Source of the DNA: an uncultured Bacteroidales bacterium
GTDB taxonomy: Bacteria; Bacteroidota; Bacteroidia; Bacteroidales; UBA4417
Direction of reading: 5' to 3'
NCBI GenBank assembly: GCA_903879715.1
Contig: CAIRMR010000084.1
Span: forward strand, 1-34,696
DNA length: 34,696 nucleotides
In this document: in pieces, positions 16,942 to 24,060 of the stretch
Position numbering within the stretch: position 1 is the first letter of the stretch
Layout of the letters: every line of letters starts with the position of its first letter
Notes under the pieces: generated by a model
The model's input: only the letters and a program-made list of their open reading frames with translations
Told to the model about the DNA's origin: nothing
Databases searched by the model: none
Position numbers and translations under genes: made by a program

Positions 16942-17245
16942 CGGCAGAATTTTGCGGGTTGCACATTTGTGCGTTTGAACTTTGGATTTTGGAAAATAGA
17001 AAATAGAAAATGGGAATTAGTTCTTTTGGATTTTTGACCTTTGAATCTTGACCTTTGAATCTAGAATTTTGAGTAGACATGTAACTCCAAACCCCGGAGG
17101 TGCTTAACGTAGACGAGTTTTGGATTAATTTGAACTACTTGAATGCGAAGCATTTAATCTTTTGAACGCGAAGCAACTGAACCCTTGAACGCTAAGCATT
17201 TGAACTCTTGAACGCGAAGCATTTGAACCCTTGAACGCGAAGCAT
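16942..17245. other. Intergenic built almost entirely of short repeats
   Basis: After the PHP-like gene come GAAAATAGAAAATAGAAAAT (16992-17011), two direct copies of TTGACCTTTGAATC (about 17035-17062) and then the 23-bp tandem array at 17139-17245. No promoter matches the TAnnTTTG pattern well, so the aldolase/SDR gene is probably read from upstream. Confidence 0.55.
17139..17245 (+). repeat. Five tandem copies of a 23-bp unit abutting the aldolase/SDR start
   Basis: Units start at 17139, 17162, 17185, 17208 and 17231, an exact 23-base period. The shared core is TTGAACGCGAAGCATTTGAA with one to five changes per copy. Each unit itself contains two TTGAAC-like words. The last copy runs into the ATG at 17246, so the array replaces a normal ribosome-binding region. 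There are no unique spacers, so it is not a CRISPR array. Confidence 0.85.
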
Positions 17246-19237
17246 ATGAACATTAAACATTTTATTATGAGACCCGAAATACAGGAATTAATCGAAGTAT
17301 CGCAATTTTACGGAAAGAAGAAAGACTTTGTTATAGCCGGTGGAGGCAATACTTCGTTTAAGGACGAAAATAATATTTATATCAAAGCCAGCGGTTCCAG
17401 CCTGGCCACTATCGAAGAATCAGGCTTTGCTCAACTCGATCGGAAAATGCTTCATTTGATTTCCGAAAAAACGTATTCCGACGATGCAATGGAACGCGAA
17501 AACCAGATTAAAATTGATCTGCTGAATTCACGAGTACATCCTGAAAAAGGTCAACGACCATCGGTGGAAACGTCCTTACACGATTTGATGGCATTCCGTT
17601 TTGTGGTTCATACTCACAGCACCAAAGTGAACGGGCTTATGTGCAGCCAGGATGCTGAAAAGCGGACCTCAATTCTGTTTGGCGACGATGTTGTTTTTGT
17701 GCCTTATGTCGATCCGGGATATATTTTATTTAAAGAAGTTCAAAGTAGGGTAAATGCGTATCGCGATCGGACAAGGGTTGAACCACAGATAATTTTATTG
17801 CAAAATCACGGCATTTTTGTAGCTGCCGACAGCATTGGAGAAATCTACAAACTTTATAATAAGATTATTGACAAACTTGATGCAGCCATAGGTGAAATTG
17901 CCGAACAGGTAAACCTGCCTATTGATCCGGCTGCTGCAAAAATCATCCCGGCTATCCGCATGATGTTGTCAGGTAATGGCCTGAAAACGCTTAAAGTGGT
18001 AAGCAATTCTTACTACGAAAAATTCCTTTCGTCAGAAACCGAATACCAAAAAATAGCGAGCCCATTTATTCCTGATGGAATTGTGTATTGCAACTCATCG
18101 TTCCTGTATGCTGAATATACCGGTGATGCGGATGTTTTACTAAAAGATCTTTCAGCAAAAATTGAGGAGTACATCAAAACACAACCCAAAACTCCGAAAA
18201 TTATTTTTATCAAAGGACTTGGCTGTATCCTCGCAAGTGACAATGCCCTTGGAGTTTCGACCCTCGAAGATGTGATGAACGACACCTGTCTGATTAGCTT
18301 GTATACCGAGAAATTTGGAGGTCAAAGTCCTATGACTCCCGTTCAGGTTCAGTTTATCGATACCTGGGAAGTGGAGCAATACCGGTTAGCCCTTTCCATG
18401 GGAGCTACTACTGGTCGTGCGGATCGGAAAATTGCGATTGTAACAGGTGGTGCCCAGGGATTTGGCGCAGGAATTGTTGAAAACCTGATGGAGAATGGTG
18501 CCAACGTTGTAATCGCCGACCTGAACGAAGAAAAAGGAAAAGAATTTGCAGAATCGCTTAACAGCGGCAAAGGCAAGAACAAAGCTTTCTTTGTTAAAGC
18601 CGATGTGTCGAAAGCAGCTTCGGTTGAAAATCTGGTGTTTCAAACTGTTTGTGAATTTGGCGGGCTGGATATACTTATCAGCAATGCCGGTATTTTACGA
18701 GCCGGTGGCTTGGACGAAATGACACCAGAAACCTTCGAACTGATGACCAAAGTGAACTATACAGGGTATTTTCTTTGTGCCAAATACGCTTCGGCGGTTA
18801 TGAAAATTCAGAATAAATACAAAGCAGGCCACTTTACCGATATCATCCAGATTAATTCAAAATCCGGGTTAAAAGGCAGTAACCGGAACTTTGCCTATGC
18901 CGGTGGAAAATTCGGCGGAATTGGGCTCACACAGTCGTTTGCCCTGGAACTGATGCCTTTCGGAATCAAGGTCAATTCAGTTTGCCCGGGTAACTTTTAT
19001 GATGGACCCCTGTGGGCTGATCCTGAAAACGGGCTGTTTGTCCAGTACCTGCGTACCGGTAAAGTGCCAGGCGCTAAAACAATAAATGACGTAAAGCATT
19101 TTTATGAATCCCAGGTTCCGGCAGGTCGTGGATGCACTCCCCTTGATGTGATGCGGGCAGTTTACTACATCATCGAACAGGAATACGAAACCGGGCAGGC
19201 TGTTCCTGTTACCGGAGGGCAGAATATGCTGAACTAA
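17246..19237 (+). CDS. Class II aldolase fused to a short-chain dehydrogenase
   Basis: A bifunctional protein of 663 residues from ATG 17246 (ATG 17267, giving MRPEIQEL, is an alternative; TTG at 17231 lies inside the repeats). The N-terminal half is a class II (fuculose/rhamnulose-1-phosphate type) aldolase: GGGNTSFKDENNIYIKASGSS (about 32-52), the acidic residue in PSVETSLH (about 108), zinc ligands in VVHTHSTKVNGL (His122, His124) and LLQNHGIFVA (His188). The C-terminal half (from about 393) is an SDR with TGGAQGFGAG and the catalytic INSKSG...YAGGK (Tyr551, Lys555). Its tail (FGGIGLTQSFALEL, then AVPVTGGQNM) resembles sorbitol-6-phosphate 2-dehydrogenase. RhaEW-type rhamnulose-1-phosphate aldolase/lactaldehyde dehydrogenases share the layout. 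It either cleaves a ketose 1-phosphate and oxidises the aldehyde, or acts on a hexitol phosphate. Confidence 0.88.
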   Translation: MNIKHFIMRPEIQELIEVSQFYGKKKDFVIAGGGNTSFKDENNIYIKASGSSLATIEESGFAQLDRKMLHLISEKTYSDDAMERENQIKIDLLNSRVHPEKGQRPSVETSLHDLMAFRFVVHTHSTKVNGLMCSQDAEKRTSILFGDDVVFVPYVDPGYILFKEVQSRVNAYRDRTRVEPQIILLQNHGIFVAADSIGEIYKLYNKIIDKLDAAIGEIAEQVNLPIDPAAAKIIPAIRMMLSGNGLKTLKVVSNSYYEKFLSSETEYQKIASPFIPDGIVYCNSSFLYAEYTGDADVLLKDLSAKIEEYIKTQPKTPKIIFIKGLGCILASDNALGVSTLEDVMNDTCLISLYTEKFGGQSPMTPVQVQFIDTWEVEQYRLALSMGATTGRADRKIAIVTGGAQGFGAGIVENLMENGANVVIADLNEEKGKEFAESLNSGKGKNKAFFVKADVSKAASVENLVFQTVCEFGGLDILISNAGILRAGGLDEMTPETFELMTKVNYTGYFLCAKYASAVMKIQNKYKAGHFTDIIQINSKSGLKGSNRNFAYAGGKFGGIGLTQSFALELMPFGIKVNSVCPGNFYDGPLWADPENGLFVQYLRTGKVPGAKTINDVKHFYESQVPAGRGCTPLDVMRAVYYIIEQEYETGQAVPVTGGQNMLN

Positions 19238-19380
19238 GATACATTGAGATAAATCAGGTTGAGGTAGAGGATAAGGCTGAGCAGATGCTACCTTAATATC
19301 AGCATCAACCGAACCTTAACCTCAACCTCAATCTTAACCTCAACCTTAACTCTATTTAAAAACAAAAAAAACTAAACCAT
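19238..19380. repeat. Simple repeats CTTAACCTCAAC with partial inverted copy
   Basis: Bases about 19312-19353 are degenerate tandem copies of CCTTAACCTCAA. The opposite strand of the same words occurs at about 19257-19280 (AGGTTGAGGTAGAGGATAAGG), so the two can pair. It separates the aldolase/SDR from the FSA-like gene. Confidence 0.55.
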
Positions 19381-20046
19381 ATGATATACATGGCCGACAC
19401 AGCCAACCTGGATGAACTTCGGGAGCTGTATTCTTTTTTTCCTCTGGAAGGTGTAACCACCAATCCGACAATTCTTAGCCATTCCGGGCATAAACTTTCT
19501 GAGGCCATTTCTGGTATACAGGAACTGGTTGGTGCGGGAATGGTACATGTACAAATGATTTCCGCCGAAACGGATGATATGGTTCGTGAAGCTAAAAAAT
19601 ACCGCAGTTATTTCGATTTTGGAGATAATTTTTACGCTAAAATCCCTGTAACTGCTAAAGGGTATAAAGCAATGAGCATCCTAAAGGATGCAGGAATCAA
19701 TGTTACAGCGACTGTCATTTTTACTCAACAACAAGCATTGGTAGCAATGAAGGCAGGTGCCGATTTTGTAGCTCCTTACGTAAATCGTCTGGATAACATC
19801 TCTTCGCACGGGATTGAAGTAGTGGGCGATATAGTTGAGAATATTGAAAACTATGGACTGAAAGGCAGAGTGCTGGCCGCCAGCTTTAAAACAGTAGACC
19901 AGATTTACCGTGTTAGCATGGCCGGTTCACATGCAGCAACTGTTAGTGCCGAATTGCTTCATCAACTTATCACACATCCTATGACCGATATTGGTGTGAA
20001 ACAGTTTGAAATCGACGCCGAAGGATTATACGATATTGAATTCTAA
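19381..20046 (+). CDS. Fructose-6-phosphate aldolase / small transaldolase family enzyme
   Basis: This 221-residue class I aldolase has the size of E. coli FsaA (220) rather than classical transaldolase (about 316). The Schiff-base lysine is Lys87 in FYAKIPVTAKGYKAM. GVTTNPTIL (24-32) and LAASFKT are family motifs. Two positions that I recall as separating fructose-6-phosphate aldolase from transaldolase are of the aldolase type: Gln58 in VHVQMIS and Tyr133 in VAPYVNRLDN. The expected reaction is reversible cleavage of a ketose 6-phosphate such as fructose 6-phosphate to dihydroxyacetone plus an aldose phosphate, or transaldolase activity. A second start at Met4 is possible. It is followed 185 bases later by a full-length transaldolase on the same strand, so the island carries both types. 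Confidence 0.88.
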   Translation: MIYMADTANLDELRELYSFFPLEGVTTNPTILSHSGHKLSEAISGIQELVGAGMVHVQMISAETDDMVREAKKYRSYFDFGDNFYAKIPVTAKGYKAMSILKDAGINVTATVIFTQQQALVAMKAGADFVAPYVNRLDNISSHGIEVVGDIVENIENYGLKGRVLAASFKTVDQIYRVSMAGSHAATVSAELLHQLITHPMTDIGVKQFEIDAEGLYDIEF

Positions 20047-20231
20047 AAGAAGGTTTTTGCCAGTATAATTTTGGATTTTTCGAAATCCAGTTCTGTTGTT
20101 ATGAACTTAAAACAACCAGATAGATAAAAATTCATTTGTTTCCTCTTTTACATTCTTTTTTTTTTCGTCCACCAAGTATTAACGTTAATACTCATTAGAT
20201 CAATTTAGTTTAAACATTTAATCTCAGTAAA
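20047..20231. other. Gap between the two aldolase genes
   Basis: AT-rich with a T-run at 20156-20166. TATTAACGTTAATA at 20177-20190 is a perfect 14-bp palindrome that could be an operator or promoter element for the transaldolase gene. No ORF is supported. Confidence 0.4.
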
Positions 20232-21188
20232 ATGAACCTTCTTGAACAGTTAAAGCAGTATACCCAGGTAGTTGCCGATAGCGGTGATTTTGAAAGCTAT
20301 GTACAATTCAAACCCATTGATGGAACAACAAACCCATCATTGATCTATGCAGCCTCCCAGAAACCGGAGTATGCTCACCTTGTTGAAGCTGCCGTGGAAT
20401 ATGGCAGAAAACAGGGCAGTAGTTTTGAATCAAAACTGGCAGAAAGCATGGATATGCTTGCGGTTAATTTTGGGTTGGAAATATTGAAAATCGTACCCAG
20501 ACGGGTTTCTACGGAAGTAGATGCGAGGCTTTCGTTCGATATCCAGGGTAGCCTTGACAAAGCTCATAAAATCATTGGCCTTTACGAAGCAAACGGGATT
20601 TCCCGCGAAAAAATACTAATTAAGCTGGCAAGTACATGGGAAGGCATCAAAGCGGCAGAAGAACTTGAGAAGGAAGGCATTCATAATAATCTTACACTGC
20701 TTTTCAGCAAAGCCCAGGCCATTGCTTGCGCTGAAGCTAAGGTTCAGCTTATTTCACCCTTTGTTGGAAGGATTTACGATTGGTACAAGAAAGACCGCGG
20801 AGTCGACGCCATTCCTTCCAACGAAGATCCGGGAGTATTATCCGTGAATTACATCTACAACTATTACAAGAAGTATGGTTACAAAACCGAAGTAATGGGT
20901 GCCAGCTTCCGGAATATAGGAGAAATCATTGAGCTGGCAGGATGTGACCTGTTAACAATATCGCCAAACTTACTTGCCGAACTGGAAAATAACGAAGGCG
21001 AGCTTCTGCGTAAACTCGATCCTGAAAAATCAAAAAACATGGATATCCAGCAAATCCATCTCGACGAGAAAGCTTTCAGATGGATGCATAATGAAGAAGC
21101 CATGGCTGTTGAAAAACTTTCGGAAGGTATCCGCAAGTTTGCCGAAGACCTGGTTAAACTCGAGAAATTTATTGCGGCTAAACTGTAA
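20232..21188 (+). CDS. tal: Transaldolase
   Basis: Transfers a dihydroxyacetone unit between sugar phosphates in the pentose phosphate pathway. The 318-residue length matches classical TalB-type enzymes. Visible motifs: [10 protein letters not shown] with the conserved Asp16, [13 protein letters not shown] (about 30-41), [11 protein letters not shown] (about 93-103), the catalytic [17 protein letters not shown] with Lys131, [17 protein letters not shown], and [15 protein letters not shown], where Phe178 is the residue typical of transaldolase in contrast to Tyr in the upstream FSA-like enzyme. [24 protein letters not shown] is the C-terminal signature. It ends the run of catabolic genes on this strand and is followed by a terminator. 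Together with transketolase it completes non-oxidative pentose phosphate chemistry in this window. Confidence 0.94.
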   Translation: MNLLEQLKQYTQVVADSGDFESYVQFKPIDGTTNPSLIYAASQKPEYAHLVEAAVEYGRKQGSSFESKLAESMDMLAVNFGLEILKIVPRRVSTEVDARLSFDIQGSLDKAHKIIGLYEANGISREKILIKLASTWEGIKAAEELEKEGIHNNLTLLFSKAQAIACAEAKVQLISPFVGRIYDWYKKDRGVDAIPSNEDPGVLSVNYIYNYYKKYGYKTEVMGASFRNIGEIIELAGCDLLTISPNLLAELENNEGELLRKLDPEKSKNMDIQQIHLDEKAFRWMHNEEAMAVEKLSEGIRKFAEDLVKLEKFIAAKL

Positions 21189-21226
21189 GCTATCTGAGCG
21201 TACAAAAATTGCAGAAGTAGTAAACC

Positions 21227-21263
21227 AACCGGGAACCAAAAAGAATTTGTGTTCCCGGTTTTG
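21227..21263 (+). terminator. Intrinsic terminator after transaldolase
   Basis: AACCGGGAAC (21227-21236) pairs perfectly with GTTCCCGGTT (21251-21260), loop 14 bases, followed by TTGATTCT, so the T-tract is short. It lies 38 bases after the transaldolase stop and before the convergent ATPase gene, so it may serve both strands. Confidence 0.75.
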
Positions 21264-21306
21264 ATTCTATAACTATAACTATATCAATGACCGGTATAAT
21301 CGGGAA

Positions 21307-22611
21307 TTATTCCGGCATCAAACACCACACAGCATACAAAGGCACCGATCTGATATGATTTTCGAAACCAAAGTTTTTTCCTGAAATGCGAATGCCATAG
21401 CCGGAGTTGTATTGTTTCATAAACATGTTGAGCGACGCTGACTTTGTTCTTTTACCTTTTTTTACTTCAACCGGAATAACCTCGCCCGAAATCTGCACCA
21501 CAAAATCCAATTCGGCGGTATTTTCGTTTTTCCAGTAATACAAAGAAAACCCATTGCAAATCAGGGCCTGTGCCACATAATTTTCACTGATCATCCCTAA
21601 AAACATATTATCTTCTTGCAGTGGTGACAATATGGTTTGGGTTGCCATACCCGACTTCATGGTTAGCATACCGGTATCGCCCATATAAAGTTTAAAATCA
21701 CTTAAGTCGGCATATGCCGAAACAGGCATAAATCCGTGTGAGGTTTTCTGGCATTTGAGTGCTATGCCAGCATAAACAAGCCATTCTATCGATTCTCCGA
21801 AAATAGTTGCGGTTCCTCCACGCTGAACAGTTTTGTATTGAAACTTGATATTTTCTTTGGCTAATTGTGCCGGTATTGAATTATAGCAAGCCCTGATTTT
21901 AACTGTTGTTGCAGGATTTGCATACTTCGCCATATCGGCGATGTATTCATTTAAAATTCGTCCCTGAACATCCCTGACTGTCAGGAAACTGGATGAGTCA
22001 ATATACTCTTTTACCGCCGCAGGCATTCCGCCTGTAATCAGATATCGTTTATAAAGTTCCAGGGCTTCATTGTGCAAGGCATTCGGTAATGCTAAATTTT
22101 GATTGAAATGAGTTAAAATATCCTGGCTTAATGCTGTTCGTTTCACTGCCCACTGAAATTCCTCAAAATCCATTGGAAACATGGTCAACTCGTCAACTTT
22201 GCCCACCGGGAATGAATATTTTTCGCGATTAACGGCAACTCCCAACAAACTACCTGCCGCAATGATGTGATATTGCGGAGCTTCTTCACAAAATGCCTTT
22301 AACGATAACAATGCACGCGAACTCGACTGTATTTCATCAAGAATAATGAGTGTTTCACCAGGGATAATGCGCACATCCGAAACAGATTCCAGATACTGTA
22401 CAAGATGCATAGGATTGATATCGCCATCGAAATACGAATTTATATTGCTATTTGTCTCTAAATTGATGTAAACAAATTGATTGAAATGTGAACCGGCAAA
22501 ATCCTTCAAAATATAGGTTTTCCCAACCTGTCGTGCTCCATTCAAAATCAGTGGCATCCTACCAGTCTTATTTTTCCACTGGATGAGTTTTTCCTGGATT
22601 TTTCTTTTCAT
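21307..22611 (-). CDS. AAA_14/DUF4143 family ATP-binding protein
   Basis: This 434-residue protein has the family layout: N-terminal P-loop ATPase (about 17-170) with Walker A GARQVGKT (25-32), Walker B TLIILDEIQSS (about 88-98) and the sensor segment IIAAGSLLGVAV, then a DUF4143 region (about 200-400) ending in ELDFVVQISGEVIPVEVKKGK, a PD-(D/E)xK-nuclease-like pattern (Asp, then VEVK). Such proteins are very common, often in several copies, in Bacteroidota and archaea, and their function is poorly known. It is convergent with transaldolase and starts beside a long inverted repeat with a truncated P-loop fragment on the other side. It looks like an insertion that splits the sugar genes from the sorbose-phosphate-reductase-like gene. 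Confidence 0.92.
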   Translation of the reverse strand: MKRKIQEKLIQWKNKTGRMPLILNGARQVGKTYILKDFAGSHFNQFVYINLETNSNINSYFDGDINPMHLVQYLESVSDVRIIPGETLIILDEIQSSSRALLSLKAFCEEAPQYHIIAAGSLLGVAVNREKYSFPVGKVDELTMFPMDFEEFQWAVKRTALSQDILTHFNQNLALPNALHNEALELYKRYLITGGMPAAVKEYIDSSSFLTVRDVQGRILNEYIADMAKYANPATTVKIRACYNSIPAQLAKENIKFQYKTVQRGGTATIFGESIEWLVYAGIALKCQKTSHGFMPVSAYADLSDFKLYMGDTGMLTMKSGMATQTILSPLQEDNMFLGMISENYVAQALICNGFSLYYWKNENTAELDFVVQISGEVIPVEVKKGKRTKSASLNMFMKQYNSGYGIRISGKNFGFENHIRSVPLYAVWCLMPE

Positions 22612-22639
22612 ATAATCATGATATCAGAGCTTCAAAGAT

Positions 22640-22691
22640 ATTAATTACTATGATTAAATCAAAATATTCTGATTTATTCATAGTAATTAAT
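22640..22691. repeat. 22-bp inverted repeat at the ATPase promoter
   Basis: ATTAATTACTATGA plus TAAATCA on the left (22640-22661) pairs with 22670-22691 at 21 of 22 positions, with an 8-base loop. It lies between the start of the ATPase (22611, minus) and the start of the truncated P-loop ORF (22699, plus). It may be an operator, a bidirectional promoter element or the trace of an inverted duplication of the ATPase 5' region. Confidence 0.75.
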
Positions 22692-22698
22692 CATAATT

Positions 22699-22851
22699 AT
22701 GAGAAATAAAGTAGCTGTTCATGGATTTCACTGCGCAGGTAAAACCTGGCTTGTTGAAAAACTTGCCTGGGATAATCGAGAGAATTTATTTGGATTATCA
22801 GATTTTTGGCGCATTTTCCATCAAATACTTTTCTGCCTCAAGCGACCATAA
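22699..22851 (+). pseudogene. Truncated P-loop ATPase N-terminal fragment
   Basis: A 50-codon ORF starting at ATG 22699 encodes MRNKVAVHGFHCAGKTWLVE, which contains a Walker A motif (GFHCAGKT, residues 9-16) in the right place for an N-terminal ATPase domain, followed by KLAWDNRENLFGL. Walker B and everything else are absent. The ORF runs 54 bases into the 3' end of the convergent reductase gene, so the last residues are probably read in antisense to that gene. It looks like the 5' stump of an ATPase gene cut off here. A chance ORF is possible but the P-loop is clean. Confidence 0.5.
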
Positions 22852-24060
22852 TCCTTCATTATTTTTAACCATTTTATCCAGTTCGGCCATAAAAGGAAAT
22901 TCTTCGCTTTTTGCCGAAAGCTGATCCAATGCCACAAGGGGGAATTTCTTGTGCGTATAAATTAATTTTTTACCACCCGGGATTTCGGGCAAATGGCGGG
23001 TGGTTTCGATTACCGCATCCAGGCCACCGATATGAGTGATCATGCCGGCCGGGTTAATCCTTCCATCGGCCATCAACTTTAATGCTTCGCGCATATCATC
23101 CGTATTACCACCACTGGTGCCTACAAGATGAGTGAACGCATAATGCACATTGTAAAAATTAAATTCTGCTTTAAATTCAGGATTGGAAGGGCCGGCAAAG
23201 AAATTCAGGCATCCGTCGAAACCAAGGATCTGATCTGCCTGTTCAACAACCGGTTTCACAGGGGCAAAAACAAATACATCATCGTAACCGGCCTCGCCAG
23301 TGAGTGCTTTAAGTTCCTGAACCGCAGTTGCAGAATTAGACGTATTCACATAAATCAGATTAATCCCTTCACGGGCTGCTTCCTCAGGACTATGAAGTTT
23401 GGCTGCCCTGTCGAGGCGGGTCTGATCGATATCGGTAACCACCATCAATCCCGGTTTACGGTCGCAGTGAAGTGCATAATCGATAGCTGCAAGTCCCATT
23501 GGGCCTACGCCAGCAAGAATAGCAAGATTGCCGCCTTCTTTAATCCCCATTTCATGAATATACGATCCTGAACGTGTGTGGTAATTGGCATGAAAAGCCC
23601 CGATTACACATGACATGGGTTCGGCGAGCGAAGCCAGGAAAAACTCTTTCCCGTTAAAGGGCAAAAGGCAATCCATTTCCATAACCGAACCGGGAATAAG
23701 AACATGGGTTGCGTCGCCTCCGATCCAGCGGAAGGAATAGCCGGGAGCATCAAGGGTACCTTTATAATTCAGGGCGGGTTGTATCGAAAATTTGTCACCC
23801 GGCTTAAACTGGTTCTGCCATTTTGTTCCAACTGATTTTATTATCCCGCTGAATTCGTGCCCGATAATGGTAGGGTTAATATCTATGTCGTCAGGAATCC
23901 GCTTGTGGTCGGAACCTTGCTTGGTGGCTTTGTACGACGACATGCAAATGCTGTCCGAAATAACCTCAGCCAGTATTTCATCATCTTTCATTTCAGGGAG
24001 TTCAAATTCCTCCAAACGAAGGTCGTCTTTCCCGTATATTCTTACAGCTTTTGTTTGCAT
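22798..24060 (-). CDS. Zinc-type medium-chain dehydrogenase, L-sorbose-1-phosphate reductase-like
   Basis: From the ATG at 24060 the protein is 420 residues (MQTKAVRIYGKDDLRLEEFE). The longer ORF to 24135 adds 25 non-family residues. It belongs to the medium-chain dehydrogenases and resembles the sorbose-phosphate-reductase branch by length and by AEVISDSICMSSYKATKQGSDHKRIP, TIIGHEFSGII, the glycine-rich NLAILAGVGPMGLAAIDYAL (about 185) and VVTDIDQTRLDRA. The structural-zinc four-cysteine cluster of the 12-kb enzyme is absent. SorE-type enzymes reduce L-sorbose 1-phosphate to glucitol 6-phosphate with NAD(P)H. The aldolase/SDR fusion's sorbitol-6-phosphate-dehydrogenase-like half would then give fructose 6-phosphate, so this gene may belong to the same pathway despite its separation by the ATPase. 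Substrate is inferred only from family resemblance. Confidence 0.8.
   Translation of the reverse strand: MQTKAVRIYGKDDLRLEEFELPEMKDDEILAEVISDSICMSSYKATKQGSDHKRIPDDIDINPTIIGHEFSGIIKSVGTKWQNQFKPGDKFSIQPALNYKGTLDAPGYSFRWIGGDATHVLIPGSVMEMDCLLPFNGKEFFLASLAEPMSCVIGAFHANYHTRSGSYIHEMGIKEGGNLAILAGVGPMGLAAIDYALHCDRKPGLMVVTDIDQTRLDRAAKLHSPEEAAREGINLIYVNTSNSATAVQELKALTGEAGYDDVFVFAPVKPVVEQADQILGFDGCLNFFAGPSNPEFKAEFNFYNVHYAFTHLVGTSGGNTDDMREALKLMADGRINPAGMITHIGGLDAVIETTRHLPEIPGGKKLIYTHKKFPLVALDQLSAKSEEFPFMAELDKMVKNNEGLWSLEAEKYLMENAPKI

Noticed and set aside
17139-17245. CRISPR array
   Set aside because: The 23-bp units are directly tandem with no unique spacers and no cas genes are in the window.
14113-19237. 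Standard rhamnose or fucose operon (rhaB/fucK, rhaEW)
   Set aside because: No isomerase or transporter is present, the kinase motif is of another subgroup, and the SDR half resembles sorbitol-6-phosphate dehydrogenase. Kept only as an alternative.
22640-22691. Insertion sequence terminal repeats
   Set aside because: The inverted repeat is a compact hairpin with an 8-base loop, not the two ends of an element, and no transposase lies between or beside the arms.
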